Assembly: GCF_011045015.1 (NCBI RefSeq)
Contig: NZ_JAAKZY010000053.1
Location: forward strand, 1-53,780
DNA: 53,780 nucleotides
Direction: 5' to 3'
Source of the DNA: Streptomyces scabichelini
GTDB lineage: Bacteria; Actinomycetota; Actinomycetes; Streptomycetales; Streptomycetaceae
Shown here: piece by piece, positions 31,608-39,838 of the stretch
How positions within the stretch are numbered: position 1 is the stretch's first letter
How the letters are laid out: every line of letters starts with the position of its first letter
Notes under the pieces: model-generated
Databases searched by the model: none
What the model saw: only the letters and a program-made list of their open reading frames with translations
Told to the model about the DNA's origin: nothing
Made by a program: the position numbers and the translations under genes

Positions 31608-32735
31608 TTAGGGACGATTCCGGTCCCCAGGGGCCGAAGCGGTCGAACCCCGCACCACCAGCTCCGGCATGAACACGAACTCACTGTGGGGAGCCGGCGT
31701 CCCGCCGATCTCCTCGAGCAACGTCCGCACGGCCGCCTGGCCCATGGCCGGCACCGGCTTGCGGATCGTCGTGAGTGGCGGGTCGGTGAAGGCGATGAGC
31801 GGTGAGTCGTCGAAACCGACGACCGAGACGTCCCGCGGGACCTCCAGGCCACGCTGCCGCGCCGCGCGAATCGCACCGAGCGCCATCATGTCGCTCGCGC
31901 AGACGACGGCCGTGCACGCGCGGTCGATCAAAGCGGCGGCCGCGGCCTGGCCGCCCTCCAGGGTGTACAGCGAGTGCTGCACCAGACGCTGCTCGATGTC
32001 GTCCGTACGCAGGCCCAGCAGATCCTGCATCGTGCGCACGAAGCCTTCGATCTTCCGCTGTACGGGCACGAACCGCTTCGGACCCAGGGCGAGCCCGATG
32101 TTCGTGTGACCGAGCGAGACGAGGTGGGTCACCGCGAGCGTCATGGCCGCGCGGTCGTCCGGCGAGATGAAGGGTGCCTGGACCTTCGGCGAGAAACCGT
32201 CGACGAGGACGTAGGGGACGCCCTGGCCGCGCAGCTGCTCGTAGCGCTGCATGTCCGCGGAGGTGTCGGCGTGCAGGCCCGAGACGAAGATGATCCCGGC
32301 GACGCCCCGGTCGACGAGCATCTCCGTCAGCTCGTCCTCGGTGGAGCCGCCCGGGGTCTGGGTCGCGAGGACCGGGGTGTAGCCCTGCCGGGTCAGTGCC
32401 TGGCCGATGACCTGGGCGAGAGCCGGGAATATCGGGTTCTCCAGCTCCGGCGTGATCAGGCCCACCAGACCTTCGCTGCGCTGCCGCAGCCGTACCGGGC
32501 GTTCGTAGCCGAGGACGTCCAGTGCGGCCAGTACGGACTGGCGGGTGGCGGCGGCGACACCCGGCTTCCCGTTCAGGACGCGGCTGACGGTCGCTTCGCT
32601 CACCCCTGCCTGGGCTGCGATGTCGGCAAGCCGTGTGGTCACAGGGGTGGACTGTACCGGCCGGTTCTCGCCTTGCACACCGATCCGGCGCCGTGGGCGA
32701 CCTGCTGACCGGCCCGGTCCGGGCTGCTGGGTCAT
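31608..32735 (-). CDS. malR: LacI/GalR-family maltose regulon repressor
   Basis: DNA-binding repressor of up to 375 residues. The helix-turn-helix RLADIAAQAGVSEATVSRVLNG and hinge LDVLGYERP are followed by a periplasmic-binding-protein-like effector domain (LVGLITPELENPIFPALAQVIG through GFDDSPLIAFTDPPLTTIRKP). It is divergent from malEFG, and CTTGCAG-type repeats lie in the shared promoter region and before the amylase gene, so it should autoregulate and repress maltose uptake and starch degradation until a maltodextrin binds. The ATG at 32735 has GAGGGAG just upstream. A shorter start, GTG at 32642 (MTTRLADIA), would give the length usual for MalR and should be considered. Confidence 0.95.
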   Translation of the reverse strand: MTQQPGPGRSAGRPRRRIGVQGENRPVQSTPVTTRLADIAAQAGVSEATVSRVLNGKPGVAAATRQSVLAALDVLGYERPVRLRQRSEGLVGLITPELENPIFPALAQVIGQALTRQGYTPVLATQTPGGSTEDELTEMLVDRGVAGIIFVSGLHADTSADMQRYEQLRGQGVPYVLVDGFSPKVQAPFISPDDRAAMTLAVTHLVSLGHTNIGLALGPKRFVPVQRKIEGFVRTMQDLLGLRTDDIEQRLVQHSLYTLEGGQAAAAALIDRACTAVVCASDMMALGAIRAARQRGLEVPRDVSVVGFDDSPLIAFTDPPLTTIRKPVPAMGQAAVRTLLEEIGGTPAPHSEFVFMPELVVRGSTASAPGDRNRP

Positions 32736-32765
32736 CGCGCTCCCTCAAGAAAGTGATGGCAAGGG

Positions 32766-32782
32766 CTTGCAGAGTCTTGCAC
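32766..32782. promoter_or_regulatory. MalR operator, malR side
   Basis: CTTGCAG (32766-32772) and CTTGCAC (32776-32782) are direct repeats with a 10-bp period, one helical turn, 31 bp upstream of the malR ATG. They match the CTTGCAG elements reported for MalR/Reg1 control in streptomycetes. Confidence 0.75.
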
Positions 32783-32866
32783 AGGCGGTCCCACCTGCTT
32801 CAGGGCTGTAAACAAGCGTCTCACGACGGTCGCTCTGGGGTCACGTCCGAATAACTTCCAAGATAC

Positions 32867-32887
32867 CTTGCAGTTTTTTGCTGCAAG
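32867..32887. promoter_or_regulatory. MalR operator, malE side
   Basis: CTTGCAG (32867-32873), seven bases, CTGCAAG (32881-32887): a perfect 7-7-7 inverted repeat with a T-run in the spacer, about 135 bp before the malE start. Likely operator of the malEFG promoter. Confidence 0.78.
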
Positions 32888-33022
32888 CTCTTTCGAAACC
32901 ATTTCAGCGCTGTTACGTTCGGCGTCGCCCGGCGGCGGCAACGAGGCAGTCGCCAAGTCGGCAGGGACGGCGGACGGGGCCGTTTCCTCGACCACACGGG
33001 CTTTCACCCTCAAGGAGAACTC

Positions 33023-34294
33023 ATGCGGCGTGGCATAGCGGCCACCGCACTGGTGGCGTCCCTCGCCCTCGCGGCGACGGCCTGCGGCGGCGACAGCGAC
33101 AGTGGCGAGGCGGACGGCCCGGTCACCATCACCTGGTGGGACACCTCCAACGCCACCAATGAGGCACCGACGTACAAGGCCCTGGCCAAGGACTTCGAGA
33201 AGGCCAACCCGGGCATCAAGGTCGAGTACGTCAACGTGCCCTTCGACCAGGCGCAGAACAAGTTCGACACCGCCGCCGGATCCAAGGGCGCCCCGGACAT
33301 CCTGCGCTCCGAGGTCGGCTGGACCCCCGCCTTCGCCAAGAAGAGCTTCTTCCTGCCGCTGGACGGCACCGAGGCCCTCGCGGACCAGGACAAGTTCCAG
33401 CCCAGCCTGATCGAGCAGGCCAAGTACGACGGCAAGACGTACGGCGTGCCGCTGGTCACCGACACGCTCGCGCTGGTCTACAACAAGGACCTCTTCAAGA
33501 AGGCGGGCATCGCCGAGGCGCCCGCCACCTGGGACGACCTGAAGAAGGCCGCCGCCACCATCGAGGACAAGACGGGCGTCGACGGCTACTGGGGCTCCAC
33601 CCAGGCCTACTACGCGCAGTCCTTCCTCTACGGCGAAGGTGCCGACACGGTCGACGCCGACGCCAAGAAGATCACCGTCAGGTCGCCCGCCGCGGTCAAG
33701 GGGTACGAGACCTGGGAGAGCCTCTTCGACGGCAAGGGCCTGCACAAGGCCGACACCACCGCCGACGCGTACGCCCATATCCAGGAGGCGTTCGTCAGCG
33801 GCAAGGTCGCCTCGATCGTCCAGGGCCCCTGGGAGATCACGAACTTCTACAAGGGCTCGGCCTTCAAGGACAAGGACAACCTCGGCATCGCCACCGTCCC
33901 GGCCGGTTCCACCGGCAAGGCGGGCGCCCCGACCGGCGGTCACAACCTCTCCGTGTACGCCGGCTCGGACCAGGCCCATCAGAAGGCCTCGCTGAAGTTC
34001 CTGAAGTTCATGACCTCGGCGAAGTCCCAGGAGACGATCGCCCTCAAGAACTCCACCCTGCCGACCCGCGACGACGCCTACACCGCGGAGGTCAAGGCCG
34101 ACCCGGGTATCGCCGGCTACCAGAAGGTGCTCGCCGCCGCCCAGCCGCGCCCGGCACTCCCCGAGTACAGCTCGCTGTGGACCCCGCTCGACGCCGAGCT
34201 GAACAAGGTCGCGGGCGGCAACGAGTCGCTGGACAAGGGCCTGAGCAACGCGGAGACCGCGATCGCCAAGCTGGTCCCGGACTTCACCAAGTGA
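33023..34294 (+). CDS. malE: Maltose/maltodextrin-binding lipoprotein
   Basis: Extracellular substrate-binding protein of 423 residues, lipid-anchored at Cys21 (lipobox LAATAC) and carrying an acidic Ser/Asp-rich tether (GGDSDSGEADG). The mature domain is a family 1 solute-binding fold: VTITWWDTSNATNEAPTYK, PDILRSEVGWTPAF, YGVPLVTDTLALVYNKDLF and SGKVASIVQGPWEI, with aromatic residues typical of sugar stacking. It captures maltose and maltodextrins released by the downstream amylase and passes them to MalFG. AAGGAG lies before the ATG. The gene is separated from malF by 141 bp with a hairpin, which probably keeps MalE more abundant than the permeases. No importer ATPase is encoded here. Confidence 0.96.
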   Translation: MRRGIAATALVASLALAATACGGDSDSGEADGPVTITWWDTSNATNEAPTYKALAKDFEKANPGIKVEYVNVPFDQAQNKFDTAAGSKGAPDILRSEVGWTPAFAKKSFFLPLDGTEALADQDKFQPSLIEQAKYDGKTYGVPLVTDTLALVYNKDLFKKAGIAEAPATWDDLKKAAATIEDKTGVDGYWGSTQAYYAQSFLYGEGADTVDADAKKITVRSPAAVKGYETWESLFDGKGLHKADTTADAYAHIQEAFVSGKVASIVQGPWEITNFYKGSAFKDKDNLGIATVPAGSTGKAGAPTGGHNLSVYAGSDQAHQKASLKFLKFMTSAKSQETIALKNSTLPTRDDAYTAEVKADPGIAGYQKVLAAAQPRPALPEYSSLWTPLDAELNKVAGGNESLDKGLSNAETAIAKLVPDFTK

Positions 34295-34300
34295 CCCGAG

Positions 34301-34344
34301 TGGCCGCCGGTCCGCCCCGACCTGACAGGGGGTGGACGGCGGCC
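34301..34344 (+). terminator. Intercistronic hairpin between malE and malF
   Basis: TGGCCGCCGGTCCGCCCC (34301-34318) pairs imperfectly with GGGGGTGGACGGCGGCCA (34327-34344). There is no T-run after it. As in other sugar ABC operons it probably protects malE mRNA or attenuates transcription into malFG. Confidence 0.6.
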
Positions 34345-34363
34345 ACCGGCCTGCGTGCCGAAC

Positions 34364-34397
34364 CTCTGAACTCCCAGGTCCTCTGAACTCCCAGGTC
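34364..34397 (+). repeat. Perfect 17-bp tandem duplication in the malE-malF spacer
   Basis: CTCTGAACTCCCAGGTC occurs twice in direct succession (34364-34380 and 34381-34397). A shorter GATCTTC doublet follows at about 34404. The repeats are non-coding, 39 bp before the malF ATG. Confidence 0.9.
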
Positions 34398-34435
34398 ACC
34401 CCTGATCTTCTGATCTTCCCGAAGGTGTCGAACCC

Positions 34436-35440
34436 ATGACAGTCGCCATCGATCGAGCGACCGGCAAGCGTCGCGGTGGCCGAGAGCCACGGCCCGGTCC
34501 GTTGCAGCGCCTGAAGCGCGCGTACCACAAGTACTGGTACGCGTACGCGATGATCGCGCCCGTGATCGTCGTGCTCGGCGTCCTGGTGGGCTACCCGCTG
34601 GTGCGGGGCTTCTATCTGACGCTCACCGACGCCAACAGCCTCAACTCGGCCCGCCAGATCGGCGTCAACCACATCGACGCCACCTACAAGTTCATCGGCC
34701 TCGACAACTACGCCGACATCCTGTGGGGTCCGACCGCCTACGACCGCTTCTGGTCGCACTTCGTCTGGACGATCGTCTGGACGGCGCTCTGCGTCGCGCT
34801 GCACTACGTCATCGGGCTCGGCCTCGCGCTGCTGCTCAACCAGAAGCTGCGCGGCCGCACCTTCTACCGGCTCGTCCTGGTCCTGCCGTGGGCCGTGCCC
34901 ACCTTCGTCACCGTCTTCGGCTGGCGCTTCATGCTCGCCGACGGCGGCGTCATCAATTCGGCGCTCGAAGCACTGCACCTGCCGGCGCCCCTGTGGCTGG
35001 AGGACTCCTTCTGGCAGCGGACGGCCGCGATCATGGTCAACACCTGGTGCGGGGTGCCGTTCATGATGGTCTCGCTGCTCGGCGGCCTGCAGTCCATCGA
35101 CACGGCGTTGTACGAGGCTGCCGAGATGGACGGGGCCAATGCCTGGCAGCGTTTCCGGCACGTCACGCTGCCGGGCCTCAGGCCGGTCGGCTCCACTGTC
35201 GTACTGCTCGGCGTCATCTGGACCTTCAACCAGTTCACGATCATCTTCTTGCTCTTCGGCGACACCGCGCCCGACGCGCAGATCCTCGTGACCTGGGCGT
35301 ACTACCTGGGCTTCGGCCAGCAGCCGCGCGACTACGCGCAATCGGCGGCATACGGCGTCCTGCTGCTTTCCATCCTGATCGTCTTCACCTCCGTCTACCG
35401 CCGCTGGCTGGCCCGCAACGAGCAGCAGCTCGCGATCTGA
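34436..35440 (+). CDS. malF: Maltose ABC transporter permease MalF
   Basis: Membrane permease of 334 residues. A basic cytoplasmic N-terminus (about 1-35) precedes six hydrophobic segments. The cytoplasmic EAA loop reads YEAAEMDGANAWQRFRHVTLPGLRP, the contact site for the transport ATPase. A large extracytoplasmic loop of the E. coli type is missing, as usual for Gram-positive MalF. It pairs with MalG and with MalE to import maltodextrins, powered by a shared ATPase (MsiK type) from elsewhere in the genome. The gene lies 141 bp after malE, beyond a hairpin and a tandem repeat, and 13 bp before malG, so malFG are tightly linked. Confidence 0.95.
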   Translation: MTVAIDRATGKRRGGREPRPGPLQRLKRAYHKYWYAYAMIAPVIVVLGVLVGYPLVRGFYLTLTDANSLNSARQIGVNHIDATYKFIGLDNYADILWGPTAYDRFWSHFVWTIVWTALCVALHYVIGLGLALLLNQKLRGRTFYRLVLVLPWAVPTFVTVFGWRFMLADGGVINSALEALHLPAPLWLEDSFWQRTAAIMVNTWCGVPFMMVSLLGGLQSIDTALYEAAEMDGANAWQRFRHVTLPGLRPVGSTVVLLGVIWTFNQFTIIFLLFGDTAPDAQILVTWAYYLGFGQQPRDYAQSAAYGVLLLSILIVFTSVYRRWLARNEQQLAI

Positions 35441-35453
35441 GGCAGGAGTCCCC

Positions 35454-36365
35454 ATGAGCACCACGACCGTCAAGAGCTCCGCCCCGGCGGACCGGACCCC
35501 CGCGGACACCGCCCCGCCGCGCAAGGTCCGGCGGCGCGGCGAGCGCAGCGCCGCCGCCTCGTTCACCTCGCACGGCATCCTGATCGTGGCGAGCCTGATC
35601 GCGCTCTTCCCGATCGCCTGGCTGGTCTTCCTGTCCCTCGGCCCGGACAAGGACGACTATCTGCACCCCGGACGCATCTTCGGCAAGATGACGCTCGACA
35701 ACTACGTCTTCGTGCTCCAGGAGACGAACTTCTTCGACTGGCTGAAGAGCACGCTCGTCGTCTCGCTCGGCACCACGCTCATCGGCGTACTGGTCGCCGC
35801 CACCACCGGCTACGCGGTCTCCCGCATGCGCTTTCCCGGCTACAGGAAGTTCATGTGGGTGCTACTGGTCACCCAGATGTTCCCGATAGCCGTACTCATC
35901 GTGCCGATGTACGAGATCATGTCGGAACTCCAGCTCATCGACAGCTACCTTGGGCTGGTCCTCGTCAACTGCTCGACCGCCGTGCCCTACAGCGCCTGGC
36001 TGCTCAAGGGATACTTCGACACCATCCCCTTCGAGATCGACGAGGCGGGACGCGTCGACGGACTGACCCCGTTCGGCACGTTCGCGCGGTTGATCCTGCC
36101 GCTCGCCAAGCCGGGCCTGGCAGTCGCCGCCTTCTACAACTTCATCACCGCCTTCGGTGAGGTCGCCTTCGCCTCCACGTTCATGCTGGACGACTCGAAG
36201 TACACGTTCGCGGTCGCCCTGCAGACCTTCGTCAGCGAGCACGACGCGCAGCGCAACCTCATGGCCGCCACCGCGGTGTTGGTCGCGATCCCCGTCTCCG
36301 CGTTCTTCTACCTTGTCCAGAAGAACCTGGTGACCGGCCTCACGGCGGGCGGCACAAAGGGGTGA
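35454..36365 (+). CDS. malG: Maltose ABC transporter permease MalG
   Basis: Second permease, 303 residues, with six hydrophobic segments after a Pro/Ala-rich and basic N-terminus (about 1-35). The EAA loop is IDEAGRVDGLTPFGTFARLILPLAKPG. Family features such as YAVSRMRFPGYRKFMW and the periplasmic DDSKYTFAVALQTFVSEHDA region are present. AGGCAGGAG ends 5 bases before the ATG. Its stop overlaps a possible GTG start of the alpha-glucosidase gene (GTGA, 36362-36365); the more likely glucosidase start lies further down. It works with MalF and MalE as one sugar importer. Confidence 0.95.
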   Translation: MSTTTVKSSAPADRTPADTAPPRKVRRRGERSAAASFTSHGILIVASLIALFPIAWLVFLSLGPDKDDYLHPGRIFGKMTLDNYVFVLQETNFFDWLKSTLVVSLGTTLIGVLVAATTGYAVSRMRFPGYRKFMWVLLVTQMFPIAVLIVPMYEIMSELQLIDSYLGLVLVNCSTAVPYSAWLLKGYFDTIPFEIDEAGRVDGLTPFGTFARLILPLAKPGLAVAAFYNFITAFGEVAFASTFMLDDSKYTFAVALQTFVSEHDAQRNLMAATAVLVAIPVSAFFYLVQKNLVTGLTAGGTKG

Positions 36366-36439
36366 CGCCCGCCCGTCACGACCCCGCCCGCGCATACCGA
36401 ACACGACCCGACCCCCGTACGCATCGCACCAAGGACGCC

Positions 36440-38134
36440 ATGAGCCAGCACTCCACCGATCCGGCCCCGGCCCCCGCTTCGACGTCGGCTCTCGCCACCG
36501 TCGCCAGACACCACGACTGGTGGCGGGACGCGGTGATCTACCAGGTCTATCCGCGCAGCTTCGCCGACAGCAACGGCGACGGCATGGGCGACCTGGAGGG
36601 CGTACGTTCCCGTCTGCCCTATCTGCGCGACCTCGGCGTCGACGCCGTGTGGCTCAGCCCCTTCTACGCCTCCCCGCAGGCCGACGCCGGCTATGACGTC
36701 GCTGACTACCGGGCCGTCGACCCCATGTTCGGCAGCCTGCTCGACGCCGACGCGCTGATCCGTGACGCCCATGAGCTGGGCCTGAGGATCATCGTCGACC
36801 TCGTGCCCAACCACTCCTCCGACCAGCACGAGTGGTTCAAGCGGGCGCTCGCCGAGGGACCGGGCTCCCCGCTGCGGGACCGCTACCACTTCCGGCCGGG
36901 GAAGGGCGCGGGCGGCGAGCTCCCGCCCAACGACTGGGAGTCCATCTTCGGCGGGCCCGCCTGGACGCGGGTCACCGAGCCGGACGGCACCCCCGGCGAG
37001 TGGTACCTGCACCTCTTCGCCCCCGAGCAGCCCGACTTCAACTGGGACCACCCGGCCGTCGGCGACGAGTTCCGCTCGATCCTGCGGTTCTGGCTCGACA
37101 TGGGCGTGGACGGCTTCCGCATCGACGTCGCCCATGGCCTGGTCAAGGCCGACGGGCTGCCCGACCTGGGCGCGCACGAGCAGGTGAAACTGCTGGGCAA
37201 CGATGTCATGCCGTTCTTCGACCAGGACGGCGTGCACGCCATCTACCGCCAGTGGCGCACGGTCCTCGACGAGTACGCGGGCGATCGCATCTTCGTCGCC
37301 GAGGCGTGGACCCCGACCATCGAGCGCACCGCCAACTACGTACGCTCCGACGAGCTGCACCAGGCCTTCAACTTCCAGTACCTGAGCACCTATTGGGACG
37401 CCACCGAGCTGCGCGACTGCATCGACCGCACCCTCGACGCGATGCGCCCGGTGGGCGCCCCGGCCACCTGGGTGCTCTCCAACCACGACGTGACCCGGCA
37501 CGCGACCCGCTTCGCCAACCCGGCCGGGCTCGGCACCCAGATCCGTACCGCCGGAGACCGCGACCTGGGCCTGCGCCGGGCGCGGGCGGCGACCCTGCTG
37601 ATGCTGGCGCTGCCCGGTTCGGCGTACGTCTACCAGGGCGAGGAGCTGGGCCTGCCGGACGTCGTCGACCTGGCGGACGAGGTGCGCCAGGACCCCGCCT
37701 ACTTCCGGGGCGCAGGCCAGGACGGGTTCCGGGACGGCTGCCGGGTGCCGATCCCGTGGACGCGTGACGGTTCCTCGTACGGCTTCGGCAGCGGCGGAAG
37801 CTGGCTGCCGCAGCCCGCCGAGTGGGCCGAGCTGAGCATCGAGGCGCAGACCGGGGCCGAGGGCTCCACGCTGGAGCTGTACCGGTCGGCGCTCGCCGTA
37901 CGGCGTGAGCAGCCGGACCTCGGCGCCGGCGACCGGGTCGAGTGGCTGAAGTCGCCCGAGGGCGTCCTCGCCTTCCGCCGCGGGGAGTTCGCCTGCACCG
38001 CGAACACCGGGAGCGACGCGGTGACCGTCCCGGCGTACGGGCGGGTGCTGCTCACCAGCGGCGAGGTGACCGTCACGGACGACGGCGAGGCGAAGCTGCC
38101 GGCGGACACGACGGTGTGGTGGACCGCTAACTGA
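36440..38134 (+). CDS. aglA: Cytoplasmic alpha-glucosidase (GH13)
   Basis: Intracellular glycoside hydrolase of 564 residues that cleaves imported maltose and maltodextrins to glucose. GH13 conserved regions: VDLVPNHSSDQHEWF (region I), GFRIDVAHGLVK with the nucleophile Asp, FVAEAWTP with the acid/base Glu, and VLSNHDVTRH with the transition-state Asp. The N-terminus WRDAVIYQVYPRSFADSNGDG is that of oligo-1,6-/alpha-glucosidases. No signal peptide is present. ATG at 36440 is favoured because AAGGA is 4-5 bases upstream; a GTG at 36362 overlaps malG. It is the last gene of the malEFG operon, followed by a CTGCAAG half-site and a strong terminator. Confidence 0.95.
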   Translation: MSQHSTDPAPAPASTSALATVARHHDWWRDAVIYQVYPRSFADSNGDGMGDLEGVRSRLPYLRDLGVDAVWLSPFYASPQADAGYDVADYRAVDPMFGSLLDADALIRDAHELGLRIIVDLVPNHSSDQHEWFKRALAEGPGSPLRDRYHFRPGKGAGGELPPNDWESIFGGPAWTRVTEPDGTPGEWYLHLFAPEQPDFNWDHPAVGDEFRSILRFWLDMGVDGFRIDVAHGLVKADGLPDLGAHEQVKLLGNDVMPFFDQDGVHAIYRQWRTVLDEYAGDRIFVAEAWTPTIERTANYVRSDELHQAFNFQYLSTYWDATELRDCIDRTLDAMRPVGAPATWVLSNHDVTRHATRFANPAGLGTQIRTAGDRDLGLRRARAATLLMLALPGSAYVYQGEELGLPDVVDLADEVRQDPAYFRGAGQDGFRDGCRVPIPWTRDGSSYGFGSGGSWLPQPAEWAELSIEAQTGAEGSTLELYRSALAVRREQPDLGAGDRVEWLKSPEGVLAFRRGEFACTANTGSDAVTVPAYGRVLLTSGEVTVTDDGEAKLPADTTVWWTAN

Positions 38135-38163
38135 CAGGCCCTGCAAGAAGTTTCGGCATTTTC

Positions 38164-38198
38164 AGAGGCCCGCCTTCCGCAGTGGAAGGCGGGCCTCT
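38164..38198 (+). terminator. Rho-independent style hairpin after the alpha-glucosidase
   Basis: AGAGGCCCGCCTTCC (38164-38178) and GGAAGGCGGGCCTCT (38184-38198) form a perfect 15-bp stem with a GCAGT loop. It isolates the malEFG-aglA operon from the amylase gene. Confidence 0.9.
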
Positions 38199-38219
38199 AC
38201 CATCTGCGGCACCGCACGG

Positions 38220-38239
38220 CTTGCAAGTCTTGCAGCAAG
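38220..38239. promoter_or_regulatory. MalR operator of the amylase gene
   Basis: CTTGCAAGT (38220-38228) is followed by CTTGCAG (38229-38235); the second copy is also half of CTTGC-A-GCAAG (38229-38239). It lies 27 bp before the amylase ATG. A lone CTGCAAG is also found at 38141-38147. Confidence 0.75.
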
Positions 38240-38266
38240 AACCTTCAACGGAGAAGGAACCCCCAC

Positions 38267-39643
38267 ATGGCCAGGAGAACAGCTCTGCCCTGCGCGCTCG
38301 CACTTGCGGCCGCCGCGATCGTCGTCCCCGCGAGCAACGCGTCCGCGTCGCCGCCCGGCACGAAGGACGTCACCGCGGTCCTGTTCGAGTGGAAGTTCGA
38401 CTCGGTCGCCCGGGAGTGCACCGACCGGCTCGGCCCCGCCGGCTACGGCTTCGTCCAGGTCTCGCCGCCCGCCGAGCACATACAGGGCCCGCAGTGGTGG
38501 ACCTCGTACCAGCCGGTGAGCTACAAGATCGCCGGACGGCTGGGTGACCGCAGCGCCTTCCAGGACATGGTGAACACCTGCCACGCGGCCGGGGTGAAGG
38601 TCATCGCCGACACGGTCGTCAACCACATGTCGGCGGGCTCGGGCACCGGCACCGGCGGCTCCGCGTACACGAAGTACGACTACCCGGGCCTGTACTCCTC
38701 GTACGACTTCGACGACTGCACCTCCCGGATCAGCGACTACCAGGACCGGGGCGACGTCCAGAACTGCGAGCTGGTCGACCTCGCCGACCTGGACACGGGT
38801 GAGGAGTACGTCCGCAAGACGATCGCCGGGTACATGAACGACCTCCTCTCGCTCGGCGTCGACGGCTTCCGCATCGACGCGGCCAAGCACATGCCCGCGG
38901 CGGACCTCGCGAACATCAAGTCCCGGCTGAGCAGTCCGTCCGTGTACTGGAAGCAGGAGGTCATCCACGGGGCGGGGGAAGCGGTCCAGCCCACGGAGTA
39001 CACGGGCAACGGTGATGTCCAGGAGTTCCGGTACGCGACCGGCCTCAAGCGGGTCTTCGACAACGAGAACCTCGCCTACCTGAAGAACTACGGCGAGGGC
39101 TGGGGCTACCTGAGCAGCGGCGTCGCGGGCGTCTTCGTCGACAACCACGACACCGAGCGCAACGGCTCCACGCTCAGCTACAAGGACAACGCCGACTACA
39201 CGCTCGCGAACGTCTTCATGCTGGCGTACCCCTATGGCGCCCCGGACATCAACTCCGGTTACGAGTTCTCGTCGACGGAAGCGGGCCCGCCCAACGGCGG
39301 CACGGTGAGCGCCTGCTGGCAGGACGGCTGGAAGTGCCAGCACGCCTGGCCGGAGATCCAGTCGATGGTCGCCTTCCGCAACACCACCCGCGGCGAATCC
39401 GTCACGAACTGGTGGGACAACGACGCCGACGCCATCGCCTTCGGCCGCGGCAGCAAGGGCTTCGTGGCCATCAACCACGAGTCCGCGTCCCTGACCCGCA
39501 CCTACCAGACGTCGCTGGCGGCAGGCACGTACTGCGACATCCAGAGCAACACCACCGTCACGGTGAACGGCTCCGGCCAGTTCACGGCGACGCTCGGCTC
39601 CAACACCGCGCTCGCCCTCCACGCGGGCAAAACGAGCTGCTGA
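38267..39643 (+). CDS. amlB: Secreted alpha-amylase (GH13)
   Basis: Extracellular starch-degrading enzyme of 458 residues. A Sec signal peptide (MARRTALPCALALAAAAIVV..., cleavage near ASASP, about 28) precedes a GH13 domain of animal/actinomycete type: VLFEWKFDSVARECTD, GFVQVSPPAEHI, KVIADTVVNHMS, GFRIDAAKHM (nucleophile Asp), KQEVIHG (acid/base Glu), FVDNHDTERNG (Asp) and a C-terminal beta domain to GKTSC. Eight Cys suggest disulfides. The starch-binding CBM20 found in longer streptomycete amylases is absent. The operator and ribosome site (GGAGAAGGAA) are close to the ATG, so MalR control is expected. The symbol follows the S. coelicolor gene in this position. Confidence 0.94.
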   Translation: MARRTALPCALALAAAAIVVPASNASASPPGTKDVTAVLFEWKFDSVARECTDRLGPAGYGFVQVSPPAEHIQGPQWWTSYQPVSYKIAGRLGDRSAFQDMVNTCHAAGVKVIADTVVNHMSAGSGTGTGGSAYTKYDYPGLYSSYDFDDCTSRISDYQDRGDVQNCELVDLADLDTGEEYVRKTIAGYMNDLLSLGVDGFRIDAAKHMPAADLANIKSRLSSPSVYWKQEVIHGAGEAVQPTEYTGNGDVQEFRYATGLKRVFDNENLAYLKNYGEGWGYLSSGVAGVFVDNHDTERNGSTLSYKDNADYTLANVFMLAYPYGAPDINSGYEFSSTEAGPPNGGTVSACWQDGWKCQHAWPEIQSMVAFRNTTRGESVTNWWDNDADAIAFGRGSKGFVAINHESASLTRTYQTSLAAGTYCDIQSNTTVTVNGSGQFTATLGSNTALALHAGKTSC

Positions 39644-39722
39644 CCGACGGCAACGGCCTCGGGCGCGGACCCTATCGTCAAGTCCTCGTCCTGCAAGCGG
39701 GAATCCGGCACGTTCGCCGTTC

Positions 39723-39748
39723 CTGGGCCCAGCGTCGCCGTTTTTTTT
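39723..39748 (+). terminator. Candidate terminator with T-run after the amylase
   Basis: A short dyad (CTGGGCCCAG, 39723-39732) is followed 8 bases later by a run of eight T (39741-39748), rare in such G+C-rich DNA. The stem is weak, so termination is likely but not certain. Confidence 0.5.
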
Positions 39749-39838
39749 ACCGGGTCGTCCGGTGGCGCACTAACTTGGTGGGGCAGGCCTGGACACCCTG
39801 GGTCTGCCTCGGCACGTTGCCTCCGAGAGGCGGTGGTC

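Larger units (their letters stand above)
32736..33022. other. malR-malE divergent regulatory region
   Basis: A 287-bp non-coding region that holds the promoters of malR and malE. It includes a direct repeat (32766-32782) near malR and an inverted repeat (32867-32887) towards malE, both built from CTTGCAG. AAGGAG precedes the malE ATG. No other gene is seen. Confidence 0.8.
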
